In this document: piece by piece, positions 26,345 to 34,604 of the stretch
Layout: each line of letters starts with the position of its first letter
How positions within the stretch are numbered: position 1 is the stretch's first letter
From: Bradyrhizobium genosp. SA-3
GTDB taxonomy: Bacteria > Pseudomonadota > Alphaproteobacteria > Rhizobiales > Xanthobacteraceae
Assembly: GCF_004212635.1 (NCBI RefSeq)
Contig: NZ_PSRT01000037.1
Span: 1-63,751 of the forward strand
DNA: 63,751 nucleotides
Direction: 5' to 3'
Translations under genes and position numbers: made by a program
Notes under the pieces: generated by a model
Database searches by the model: none
What the model was told of the DNA's origin: nothing
The model's input: the letters and a program-made list of their open reading frames with translations, nothing else

Positions 26345-26641
26345 TGCGCGGACATGCCGCCATCCCAGTTCGGGCGCGGTCGTGACCAGCGACAGGGTAG
26401 GGCCGATGCTCAAGCTGCCTCGCGTCAAGGCTGCCGCCATGCAGGCTTCATCTCGGCATCTTAGCGCCAGCGCAATGGCCGACAAGCCGGCCTCGTTGGC
26501 CTGCCGCGACGATGTTCCCGGCCATCTCCGTTTGGAACTGGATGGTCGATCCCTGGCCATCAATGGATGGCACGCTTCGATCCAACGAACGCCCTAAGAC
26601 GCCACGACACAGGACTTGGAGCACAGGACTTGGAGGATGAG

Positions 26642-27748
26642 ATGCGCGACAACGTGATCGGCCGGGCCAATGTCGAGGACACTCCGGAGCTCAAGGCCTA
26701 CTACAAGGATCTCGAGAAATACGAAGCCGGTGCGTTGTGGACGGTCGCCAACAAGATCGAGCCATGGCAGCCGCAATCGGCGTCCGTTCCCGTGCTCTGG
26801 CGTTACGGCGATCTGCGCGAACATGTGCTGCGCTCGGTCGAGCTGGTCTCTCCCGAAAAAGCCGGGCGTCGGGTGATCTATCTCAACAATCCCGGTCGTC
26901 GCGACGTATCGGCAGCCGTCGGCTGGCTCTATTCGGGCTTGCAGGTCATGCATCCCGGCGAGGTCGCCTCGGCCCACGCGCACTCGGCTTCGGCCCTGCG
27001 CTTCATCATGGAAGGCTCGGGTGCTTACACCGTCGTCGATGGGCACAAGATGACGTTAGGGGCCCGCGATTTCGTGCTCACACCAAACGGCACCTGGCAC
27101 GAGCATGGGGTCGACACTGGCGGCTCTGTGTGCATCTGGCAGGACGGGCTCGACATCCCGCTCGTCAACGCGCTCGAAGCCAATTTCTTCGTGGTGCATC
27201 CCAACATCCAGCAGGAAGAGTCCGGCTATCCCGTCGACGACGTGACCAAGACCTGGGGTAACCCCGGGCTTCGCCCGGTGAACGCACCGTGGTCGAAGGG
27301 CTATTCGCCGATGTTCAAATATGAGTGGGAGCTGACCTACGAAGCCTTGCAGAAATATGCGGCTGCGACCGACGGCTCGCCTTACGACAGCATCCTCATG
27401 AACTACGTCAATCCGATCACCGGCGGGCACGTGATGCAGACGATCGGCGCGAGCATGCAAATGCTGCGGCCGGGCGAGAAGACGAAGTCGCACCGGCATA
27501 CCGGAAGCTTCATCTACCAGGTCGCGAAGGGCCGCGGCTATTCCGTCATCGCAGGCAAGCGCTTCGAATGGCAGGAGCGCGACATCTTCTGCGTTCCGTC
27601 CTGGGCTTGGCACGAGCACGGCAATGCCTCCGCGAGCGAGGACGCCTGCCTGTTCTGCTTCAACGACCTGCCTGTGATCGAAGGTCTCGGGCTCTATCGG
27701 GAAGAGGCCTATGGCGACAATGCCGGCCATCAGCCGGCAGCGGCCTGA
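26642..27748 (+). CDS. Gentisate 1,2-dioxygenase-like bicupin
   Basis: The product has 368 residues. The N-terminal cupin has the metal motif HAHSASALRFIMEG (H112, H114, E124) and the C-terminal cupin contains KSHRHTGSFIYQV. This matches gentisate 1,2-dioxygenase and relatives (1-hydroxy-2-naphthoate or 5-nitrosalicylate dioxygenase), which cleave the ring between the carboxyl-bearing carbon and its hydroxylated neighbour. The ATG at 26642 was chosen for its GGAGG ribosome site 6 bp upstream; the frame is open further 5 prime. It diverges from the ior genes and starts the second, plus-strand arm of the locus. The FAH-family gene downstream is the expected next step. Confidence 0.88.
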   Translation: MRDNVIGRANVEDTPELKAYYKDLEKYEAGALWTVANKIEPWQPQSASVPVLWRYGDLREHVLRSVELVSPEKAGRRVIYLNNPGRRDVSAAVGWLYSGLQVMHPGEVASAHAHSASALRFIMEGSGAYTVVDGHKMTLGARDFVLTPNGTWHEHGVDTGGSVCIWQDGLDIPLVNALEANFFVVHPNIQQEESGYPVDDVTKTWGNPGLRPVNAPWSKGYSPMFKYEWELTYEALQKYAAATDGSPYDSILMNYVNPITGGHVMQTIGASMQMLRPGEKTKSHRHTGSFIYQVAKGRGYSVIAGKRFEWQERDIFCVPSWAWHEHGNASASEDACLFCFNDLPVIEGLGLYREEAYGDNAGHQPAAA

Positions 27749-27798
27749 CGTCACGTGCTCCCACAGAATTTGAACGGAAACGGTCGGATCAAGCTTCC

Positions 27799-28707
27799 AT
27801 GCGTCTCGTGACCTATACCTTCGGCTCCGGCGGTGCCCGCCTTGGAGCGCTCGTCAACGGGCTGGTCGTCGATGTCGAGCGCCTCGGCGCATCGTCCGGT
27901 CTGGCATGGCCGAACGACATGCTGTCGTTCATCGACAACAACGCGACGCTGTTGCCGGCGCTCAAGGGTGGTCTCGAAAGCGCCAATGGGCGCTTGCCGG
28001 CCGGCGCTGCCGTTCCCCTCGAGGACGTCAAGCTGCAGGCGCCGATCCCGCGGCCCCGCAAGAACATCTTCGGAATCGGGCTCAATTATCGCGCGCATGT
28101 CGCGGAGTCCGCCAAGAGCCTGGACACCGACAAGGATCTGCCGAAACAGCCGGTCGTCTTCTCCAAGCCGCCGACCTCCGTGATCGGTCCGGGCGCGGCG
28201 ATCCAGCACAATGCGAAGATGACGCAGCAGCTCGACTGGGAGGTCGAGCTTGCCGTCATCATCGGCAGGACCGCGACCCGCATCACGGCCGAGAAGGCGA
28301 TGGATCACGTGTTCGGCTATTCGGTGATGATCGACATTTCCGCGCGCGACAATCGCCGGGCCGGGCAGTGGATCTTTTCCAAGGGCATGGACACCTATGC
28401 GCCGTTCGGCCCCTGCATCGTGACCGCGGATGAAATTGCCGATCCACATGACCTGCGGCTGTGGCTGACGAAGAACGGGGTCACGAAGCAGGACTCCAAC
28501 ACCAAGTACATGATCTTCGACGTTCCGGCCCTGATTGCCGACATTTCGTCCGGAATGACGCTGGAGCCGGGCGACATCATCGCGACGGGAACGCCGGAAG
28601 GGGTGGGCGCGGGCATGACTCCGCAGGAATGGCTGTGGCCGGGCGACGTGGTGGAGGCCGGGGTCGACGGCGTCGGTGTCATCCGGCACCCCGTCGTCGC
28701 GATCTGA
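27799..28707 (+). CDS. Fumarylacetoacetate hydrolase-family protein (likely acylpyruvate hydrolase)
   Basis: The 302-residue FAH-fold protein has FGIGLNYRAHV near 93, metal-binding WEVELAVIIGR near 149 and the C-terminal GTPEGVGAGM. In gentisate pathways this family hydrolyses fumarylpyruvate or maleylpyruvate to pyruvate plus fumarate or maleate. No maleylpyruvate isomerase is encoded in the locus, so direct hydrolysis of maleylpyruvate is the simplest reading. It lies 51 bp after the cupin gene, and its stop overlaps the thioesterase start. Confidence 0.88.
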   Translation: MRLVTYTFGSGGARLGALVNGLVVDVERLGASSGLAWPNDMLSFIDNNATLLPALKGGLESANGRLPAGAAVPLEDVKLQAPIPRPRKNIFGIGLNYRAHVAESAKSLDTDKDLPKQPVVFSKPPTSVIGPGAAIQHNAKMTQQLDWEVELAVIIGRTATRITAEKAMDHVFGYSVMIDISARDNRRAGQWIFSKGMDTYAPFGPCIVTADEIADPHDLRLWLTKNGVTKQDSNTKYMIFDVPALIADISSGMTLEPGDIIATGTPEGVGAGMTPQEWLWPGDVVEAGVDGVGVIRHPVVAI

Positions 28708-29144
28708 TGACGGCGTTCTCGTTCGACCGCAAGCTGCGGTTCGCGGACTGCGATCCCTCCGGAATCGCCTACTTTCCGTCCTATCTGAACATGCTCAACG
28801 GAGTCGTCGAGGATTTCTGGGAGGCGATCGGATTTCCCTGGCCCGGATTGATCACGCTCCGGAAGATCGGCACGCCCACCGTGCATCTGGCTTGCGATTT
28901 CTCCCGGCCGTCGATGTTCGGCGATCTCTTGACGTTCAAGCTGCACATCGGCCGGGTGGGTGGATCATCGCTGCATTTGGATCACGTCGTCTCGGGCTCG
29001 GATGGCCTGCGCTGGCGCGCACGCCAGATCCTTGCCGCAACCTCGCTCGTGGATCACCATGCCATTCCGTGGCCCGACGATGTTCGGGCTGCGCTTGTCG
29101 CGCATCTAGATGTCGATGAGGAAATTGAAGCAGCGTCATCATGA
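28707..29144 (+). CDS. 4-Hydroxybenzoyl-CoA thioesterase-like hotdog protein
   Basis: The 145-residue hotdog-fold protein has the 4HBT signature RFADCDPSGIAYFPSYLNM (residues 10-28), including the catalytic aspartate D15 in DPSG. It hydrolyses aromatic acyl-CoA esters. The start codon overlaps the FAH stop (TGATG arrangement at 28705). In a locus with an acyl-CoA ligase and an oxygenase, it suggests that the ring is hydroxylated as a CoA thioester and the free acid is then released for cupin ring cleavage. Confidence 0.88.
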   Translation: MTAFSFDRKLRFADCDPSGIAYFPSYLNMLNGVVEDFWEAIGFPWPGLITLRKIGTPTVHLACDFSRPSMFGDLLTFKLHIGRVGGSSLHLDHVVSGSDGLRWRARQILAATSLVDHHAIPWPDDVRAALVAHLDVDEEIEAASS

Positions 29145-29848
29145 TCTCCTTGTTCATGACATTCGTCGACCCGACGGGCGGACGGCGCGTCGGATCGGAC
29201 GCGCTGGACGCCGCCGCAGTGCTGGTCGGGGCGGTCACAGAGATGACCGAGGGCCTGTTGTTCACGCCGCTGGAGCAATCGGTCGATCATCCCTACAAGG
29301 CCGACGGTCCGGGGCCAACCTTCGCGCTGCAATTGCGGTTTCCGGATCTGTTCGCTTGTGAAGCTGCGCTGGGGCGCGACGGAGCGCTCGCCAGCCTCGC
29401 AACCGGCGGCGGATTATCGAGCCTCACCGGATTGGACGTCACCCACCAGGTGATGCTGACACGCTCCTTTCCGGTCGATGTCGCCGCGCATCCTCCCGGC
29501 ACGGCCACCCCGTGCAGCTATCTCGTGCACTATCCCGGGCCGGCGGACGACATCAACGCCTGGCATCTGCACTATCTCGAGCATCACCCCTCGATCATGC
29601 GGACCTTCCCGGACGTCCGCCAGATCGAGATCTATACGCGGATCGATTGGGTCGACCGGCTGCCGTCGCGGCGGGTCGAGCACATGCAGCGAAACAAGCT
29701 GGTGTTCGACAGTCCGGCAGCCCTCTCGCGCGCGCTGAGCTCCGACGTGATCAAGCGCATGCGCGCAGACTTCGTCCAGTTCCCGCCGTTCGCAGGGGGC
29801 AACAAGCATTTTCCGATGCTGACGCGAACTGTTGCATCTAAATCTTAG
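29141..29848 (+). CDS. Uncharacterised EthD-like dimeric alpha/beta-barrel protein
   Basis: I do not recognise a characterised relative of this 235-residue protein. It appears to hold two ferredoxin-like halves. The C-terminal half, with NAWHLHYLEHHPSIMRTF (about 129-146), then a Y-x-R strand and late FAGGNKHFPMLT, resembles EthD domains. Proteins of this type act in ring oxidation, lactone isomerisation or are accessory to oxygenases. Its start overlaps the thioesterase stop, so it is part of the gentisate arm and probably handles a pathway intermediate, for example an isomerisation that the locus otherwise lacks. Confidence 0.7.
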   Translation: MISLFMTFVDPTGGRRVGSDALDAAAVLVGAVTEMTEGLLFTPLEQSVDHPYKADGPGPTFALQLRFPDLFACEAALGRDGALASLATGGGLSSLTGLDVTHQVMLTRSFPVDVAAHPPGTATPCSYLVHYPGPADDINAWHLHYLEHHPSIMRTFPDVRQIEIYTRIDWVDRLPSRRVEHMQRNKLVFDSPAALSRALSSDVIKRMRADFVQFPPFAGGNKHFPMLTRTVASKS

Positions 29849-30181
29849 AGGCGAGGGCGCGCGCAAAGCGGGCATCGGCGGACAACGTCAAATAGAGCAG
29901 GCAGCTCCGCCCGAGAGGCGGCCGAGATAATCGTTCAAGGCTTCGTCTGTACGAACATCGGCCGCGGCGCAACAAGCCGCGGTAGGTCCGTCGGCGCGGC
30001 TGGCGCAAGAACGCGCCACGCTGCGGTAACCTGCCGGCGCTTGCTGCGGCCAGAAAGCAAGATGACAACTTGCGGCGATGGTGGCAGAATGGTGGCAGAC
30101 GTGGTTTGAAGATCCGGCGACCAAGAACAACGAAGAAAAAGCGATCGCCCCGGTCACGTCGTCCAAGGGAGGAGATGGCTC

Positions 30182-31288
30182 ATGAAACGCATGTTTCTGG
30201 GGTTAGTCGCCGTTGCCCTGATCGCTTCGGCGTTTGTCGTATCCACCACTGCAGTCATGGCGCAGACGAAAGTGTTGAAGATGCAGGCCACATGGCCGGC
30301 ATCGCTCACGCTCTATGACAACTTCACCTATTTCGCCGACCGGGTGAACAAGCTGTCGGCCGGCGCGCTGAAGATCGAGGCAATGCCCGCTGGCCAGGTC
30401 GTGCCGGCGTTCGAGGTGCTGGACGCAACCCACAAGAGGGTGCTCGACGGAGCGCATGCGTGGGCCGGCTACTGGACCGGCAAGAACAAGGCCGCGATCC
30501 TGTTCACCGGCGGTCCCGGCGGCACCTTTGGCATGGACTTCATGGACGTGATGGGTTGGCTCTATCACGGCGGCGGCCTCGACCTATACAACGAGTTCTA
30601 TCAGAAGGAGCTCAAGCTCAACCTCGTCGTGTTCCCCATCCTGCCCGCGGGGCCGCAGGCGTTCGGCTGGTTCAAGAAGCCGATCCAGACGGTCGAGGAC
30701 ATGAAAGGCATGAAATGCCGCCAGACCGGCATGGCCGGCGAAGTGTGGCAGGCCCTCGGCTTCACGGTGGTCAACATGCCGGGCGGAGAAATCATTCCCT
30801 CTGCGCAACGCGGCGTGATCGATTGCGCAGAATGGGTCGGCGGCATCGAGGACCTGCAGCTCGGCTTCCACAACGTCTGGAAGTACCATTATTCGCCTGG
30901 CTTGCATGAGAACGTGACGATCGGCGAAATCGTCATCAACGGCGATGTGTGGAAGGAGCTCAGCCCGCAGCATCAGGAGATCATCAAGTCGGCGGCCAAC
31001 GAGACATTCCTGGTCTGGTGGACCAAGTGGCAGCGCCAGAACGCCGATGCGCTGATCGAGATGCAGCAGAAGCACGGCGTGCAGATCCTGCGCACGCCGA
31101 CGGAGATCCTGCTGGCCTTCATCAAGAAGTGGGACGAGATCGCGGCGGCCGAGAGCGCCAAGAACCCGTTCTTCAAGAAGGTGCACGAATCGCAGAAGGC
31201 CTATGCCAGCGCTGTGGTGCCGTACAAGCGGTCCTATTTCCCGCCGTACTCCTTCATGGCGAACTACTACTTCCCTCTCGAGAAATAG
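30182..31288 (+). CDS. TRAP transporter solute-binding protein (DctP family, TakP-like branch)
   Basis: The product has 368 residues and a signal peptide (FLGLVAVALIASAFVVSTT, cleavage after VMA near 28). DctP fold motifs include MKGMKCRQTGMAGEV (arginine that binds the substrate carboxylate, near 180) and DCAEWVGGIEDLQLGF. The latter pattern recalls TakP, the 2-oxoacid binding protein. The ATG at 30182 follows GGGAGGAG. The 333 bp upstream (29849-30181) hold no gene and presumably the promoter. It delivers a carboxylate, plausibly an aromatic or 2-oxo acid used by this locus, to DctQ/DctM. Confidence 0.93.
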   Translation: MKRMFLGLVAVALIASAFVVSTTAVMAQTKVLKMQATWPASLTLYDNFTYFADRVNKLSAGALKIEAMPAGQVVPAFEVLDATHKRVLDGAHAWAGYWTGKNKAAILFTGGPGGTFGMDFMDVMGWLYHGGGLDLYNEFYQKELKLNLVVFPILPAGPQAFGWFKKPIQTVEDMKGMKCRQTGMAGEVWQALGFTVVNMPGGEIIPSAQRGVIDCAEWVGGIEDLQLGFHNVWKYHYSPGLHENVTIGEIVINGDVWKELSPQHQEIIKSAANETFLVWWTKWQRQNADALIEMQQKHGVQILRTPTEILLAFIKKWDEIAAAESAKNPFFKKVHESQKAYASAVVPYKRSYFPPYSFMANYYFPLEK

Positions 31289-31298
31289 GGCTTCCTCC

Positions 31299-31323
31299 GA
31301 GGGCGGCCGGTCAGGCCGCCCTC
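31299..31323 (+). other. 10-bp perfect hairpin between dctP and dctQ
   Basis: GAGGGCGGCC (31299-31308) and GGCCGCCCTC (31314-31323) form a perfect 10-bp stem with a 5-base loop, 10 bp after the dctP stop. No run of T follows, so it is more likely an mRNA-stabilising or attenuating element than a full terminator. This fits the need for excess binding protein over membrane subunits. Confidence 0.7.
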
Positions 31324-31400
31324 CATTGATGCGGCTCATGCGCCCGCTCTGCGTCGCGCCGCAAATGCGCCGCCCGAACGGTCAAGGGAAGGGGCGAGGG

Positions 31401-31964
31401 ATGGCTGAGATAACTGGCAGGCAGTCGCCGGCGCTCCTGGCCATAATCAGGATCATCGACGGCTTCACGGACCGAACCGGCACGATCATCTCATGGCTGT
31501 CGGTGCCGCTGGTCCTGGCCGTCGCTTACGAGGTTGGGGCGCGTTACCTGTTCAACGCGCCGACCATATGGGTCTATGACGCAACCTACATGCTGTACGG
31601 ATCGCTGTTCATGCTTGGCGCCGCTTACGCGCTGCACAAGGGTGCTCATATCCGTACCGACTTCTTCTGGGACAAGTTCTCGATCCGCAGGAAGGGCTGG
31701 ATCGATACGATCTCCTATGTCGTCTTCTTCTTCCCGAGCCTGATCATGCTGTTCCTGATCAGCTGGAACGAATTTCACTACGCCTGGCTGATCAACGAGA
31801 CTTCGGATCAGACGCCGTGGCGGCCCGTGCTGTGGCCGTTCAAGTTCATCGTGCCGTTCGCCTGCCTCCTGCTGCTGATCCAGGGCGTGTCCGAACTGAT
31901 CAAGAGCATCTACATGGCGCGCACCGGCGTCGAGCTCGAGCACAAGGAGAAGGTCGAGATATGA
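31401..31964 (+). CDS. TRAP transporter small permease (DctQ)
   Basis: The 187-residue protein has four predicted membrane helices and the DctQ-family stretch GAAYALHKGAHIRTDFFWDK near residue 75-95. The ATG at 31401 is preceded by GGGGCGAGGG. It couples the binding protein to the large DctM subunit and is required for sodium-driven uptake. Its stop overlaps the DctM start (ATGA). Confidence 0.9.
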   Translation: MAEITGRQSPALLAIIRIIDGFTDRTGTIISWLSVPLVLAVAYEVGARYLFNAPTIWVYDATYMLYGSLFMLGAAYALHKGAHIRTDFFWDKFSIRRKGWIDTISYVVFFFPSLIMLFLISWNEFHYAWLINETSDQTPWRPVLWPFKFIVPFACLLLLIQGVSELIKSIYMARTGVELEHKEKVEI

Positions 31965-33385
31965 CCGCAGAAGCGCTCATCGGCGTCGTCATGCTGCTGG
32001 TGCTGCTCGGCGCGATCTTCATCGGTGTGCCGATCTCGTTCACGTTGCTGTTTCTCGCCTTTTCGTTCGGCTACTGGGGCATGGGCCCGACGGTCTTCGA
32101 GCTCGGCTACTTCCAGACCATCGGCATGATGAAGGAAGAGCTCCTCGCCGCCGTGCCGCTGTTCATCTTCATGGGCTTCATCACCGAGCAGGCGGGACTC
32201 ATGGAGCGCCTTTTTACGGCGTTCCGCATGATGCTTGCGCCCGTGCGCGGCGCACTCTTCCTCGTCGTCATCCTGACCTCGACCGTGTTCGCGATGGCGA
32301 CAGGCATCGTCGGCGCAGCCGTCACCGTTCTTGGCATCATGGCCTCGCCGATCATGACGAAGGCGGGTTATGACGCCAAGCTTTCAGCGGGCACCATCAC
32401 GGCGGGCGGCACGCTCGGCATTCTCATTCCGCCGTCGGTCATGCTGATCGTGATGGGCCCAGTGCTCGGGGTGTCGGTCGCCGATCTCTATGCTGCAGCC
32501 TTCGGGCCGGGCTTCCTGCTGGCCGGCATCTACATCGCCTATCTGATGGGCCGCGCCTTCCTGAATCCCAAACTAGGGCCGCCGGTGCCAAAGGATGAGC
32601 GGATCTACTCCGTTGGCTACATTGCGCGCGAGGTGATCGTCGGCACGCTGCCGCTGCTCGGGCTCATCACGGCGACGCTCGGCTCGATCATCGGGGGTCT
32701 TGCGACGCCGACGGAGGCCGCCGGCATCGGCAGCGTCGGCGCTCTGGTTCTGGCCATCGCATATGGCAGGTTCTCGTTCGCCGGACTGCAGCGCGCGCTG
32801 ACCTCGACGATGGCGACGTCGAGCATGGTCCTGTTGCTGGCGGTCACATCGAACATCTTCGGTGCGGTGTTCGCTCGCCTCGGCTCGGCGAACTGGATCA
32901 CCGAGACGATGCTCGGCTTGCAGTTGCCGCCGAGCTTCATGCTGATTGTCGTGCTCTTTCTCATTTTCCTGCTGGGTTGGCCGTTTGAGTGGCCGGCCAT
33001 CATCCTGGTGTTCCTGCCGATCTTCTATCCCGTTGTGAAGGGCATGGGCATCGACCTCATATGGTTCGGAGCGTTGGTTGCGGTGGTGCTGCAGACCGCC
33101 TTTCTGTCGCCGCCGGTCGCCATGTCGGCGTACTATCTCAAGCAGGTGGTCAAGGGCTGGAGTCTCGCGACGATTTACGCCGGCATGTTCCAGTTCATGA
33201 TCCTGCAGGTGGTATGCGTTGGGCTTATGATCGCTTTCCCCGGGATTGCGACCTGGTTCCCGCAGACGCTGCACGAGACGTCGCGCAGTCAGGTCATCCC
33301 CGAGGAGTACAGGAAAATCCTGGAGCAGCAGAAGCAAGCACCGTCCCTGGAAGACGAGGATTGGTTGACACCAAAAAAGAAGTAG
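31961..33385 (+). CDS. TRAP transporter large permease (DctM)
   Basis: The 474-residue, strongly hydrophobic protein of the DctM family has about 12 helices. It contains the SxxGTLGILIPPSVMLIVMG-type motif near 145-165 and a second inverted repeat half (TPTEAAGIGSVGALVLA near 250). The C-terminal tail of about 45 residues is charged and ends in KKK. It forms the ion-coupled channel with DctQ. It ends the plus-strand arm of the aromatic locus; from here to 34602 no strong gene is seen. Confidence 0.93.
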   Translation: MTAEALIGVVMLLVLLGAIFIGVPISFTLLFLAFSFGYWGMGPTVFELGYFQTIGMMKEELLAAVPLFIFMGFITEQAGLMERLFTAFRMMLAPVRGALFLVVILTSTVFAMATGIVGAAVTVLGIMASPIMTKAGYDAKLSAGTITAGGTLGILIPPSVMLIVMGPVLGVSVADLYAAAFGPGFLLAGIYIAYLMGRAFLNPKLGPPVPKDERIYSVGYIAREVIVGTLPLLGLITATLGSIIGGLATPTEAAGIGSVGALVLAIAYGRFSFAGLQRALTSTMATSSMVLLLAVTSNIFGAVFARLGSANWITETMLGLQLPPSFMLIVVLFLIFLLGWPFEWPAIILVFLPIFYPVVKGMGIDLIWFGALVAVVLQTAFLSPPVAMSAYYLKQVVKGWSLATIYAGMFQFMILQVVCVGLMIAFPGIATWFPQTLHETSRSQVIPEEYRKILEQQKQAPSLEDEDWLTPKKK

Positions 33386-34102
33386 CCGGACGTCTGTGTG
33401 CTGCGCTGCTCAAGGATTACGGATTTATGACGGTGGGATGTCGATCCATCTCATCCCCCATGCGAATTGAACACTTGGCAGAAGAAAGGGCCATATCGGT
33501 CGGTATCCGAGCGTGGAATACATTTTCTGCCGTGTGTGTACCGCTTCACATCTTGTACGTGAAACGATGCTACCGTTAGCCTGAATGTCCCTTTTTTATT
33601 TCCTAGCCCAACGTCGGCGTTTTTTTTGGCAATTGCAGTTCCAGGGGCTCGTAAATGAGTAGTCGTGATCGGGTCTGCGACCGTATGGTCATTCTGCATC
33701 AACGTGTCTGGTCGCTCAATTCTCAGCTTGCGGAGCTTCGAAGCCTTAGCACTCGGGTGCAAGAGGCCTTGGAAAGAACCAAAGGCAAACGTTCAAGAGT
33801 CCCACGTCTGGGGGCAGTGCGGCGTCGATCTCGAAGATAATTGCAAGATCGAGAGCCATGAGCCGTAGCTTGGGCCATGTGCCGTAACCCGCAGAAGGTA
33901 GGCTCTCTGTCAAAGGCCCGCTCTGGGTCAAAAGCATCGTTCTAATCGCCGCTTCCGGTCTGCGCCGATCGGCGGACGATTTTGGAGCCCGGCCATGGGC
34001 AGTCTCGTGGGGGTGATCCTTGGGCCGTCCAATCGACGTACCGCCCAATTTCCATGTGTGCTATCTAGTTGGGTAGCAAAATGGTAGCAGGAAAAGCAGA
34101 TC
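33386..34102. other. Gene-poor stretch after the TRAP operon
   Basis: There is no well-supported gene over 717 bp. A 61-codon frame at 33655-33840 (plus) has a coiled-coil-like leucine pattern but no clear ribosome site, and it overlaps an alternative frame. Base composition drops toward AT in places (33590-33640, including a T-octamer at about 33620-33627). It marks the boundary between the catabolic loci and the accessory stretch. Confidence 0.4.
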
Positions 34103-34321
34103 ATGACTGACGATCAGGTCAATCTTGTCGTTCAGCACCTTTGCGAGCAATTGCACTTGGCGCTCCGATTGAAGGGCAGCGAGGCACATCCACCAAACGC
34201 CAAGGATATTGGATTCGATCCTGCCTTTGTAAGAACTGTACTGCTGACCGGGTTGCGGTCGGCGGGTGTCACGATCCATGACGAGGCATCCGGGGCGCGC
34301 GAAGAGCCGCCGTCTTCCTAA
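34103..34321 (+). CDS. Small hypothetical protein
   Basis: The predicted 72-residue protein is MTDDQVNLVVQHLCEQ and onward, with an amphipathic N-terminal helix and a proline-ended tail (EEPPSS). A ribosome site (AGGAAA, 34086-34091) lies 11 bp upstream. I do not recognise a family. The balanced amino acid composition and absence of a competing frame make it a plausible gene, but expression evidence is needed to be sure. Confidence 0.4.
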   Translation: MTDDQVNLVVQHLCEQLHLALRLKGSEAHPPNAKDIGFDPAFVRTVLLTGLRSAGVTIHDEASGAREEPPSS

Positions 34322-34604
34322 TCGCAAGACGCGGGACAGAAGCTCCGCGCCGATGTCTCGGTTCGGTCACCAGCGGCTGTCGAGGTAACCGCGGCTCCGC
34401 TCCCGTTTACCGTCGACAGCCGATATCACAATAGCTTCAGCGTTATTCGGCTTGGGGTTCAAAGGCGGTCCTAGCTCAGGCAAGGAATAAGTCAGCTACG
34501 GGCCATAGGCGACACCCGGGATTCTGCCGTTGACCGGCACACGGTGGTGCGATCTTCGGAACCTCTAGGGCCAGCGGCTGTTGTAGCGCACGAGGGCCTG
34601 ATGC

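Noticed and set aside
33655..33840. 61-codon plus-strand ORF
   Set aside because: There is no ribosome site, it overlaps an alternative frame, and it has no family resemblance; it is kept only as a remark in the intergenic entry.
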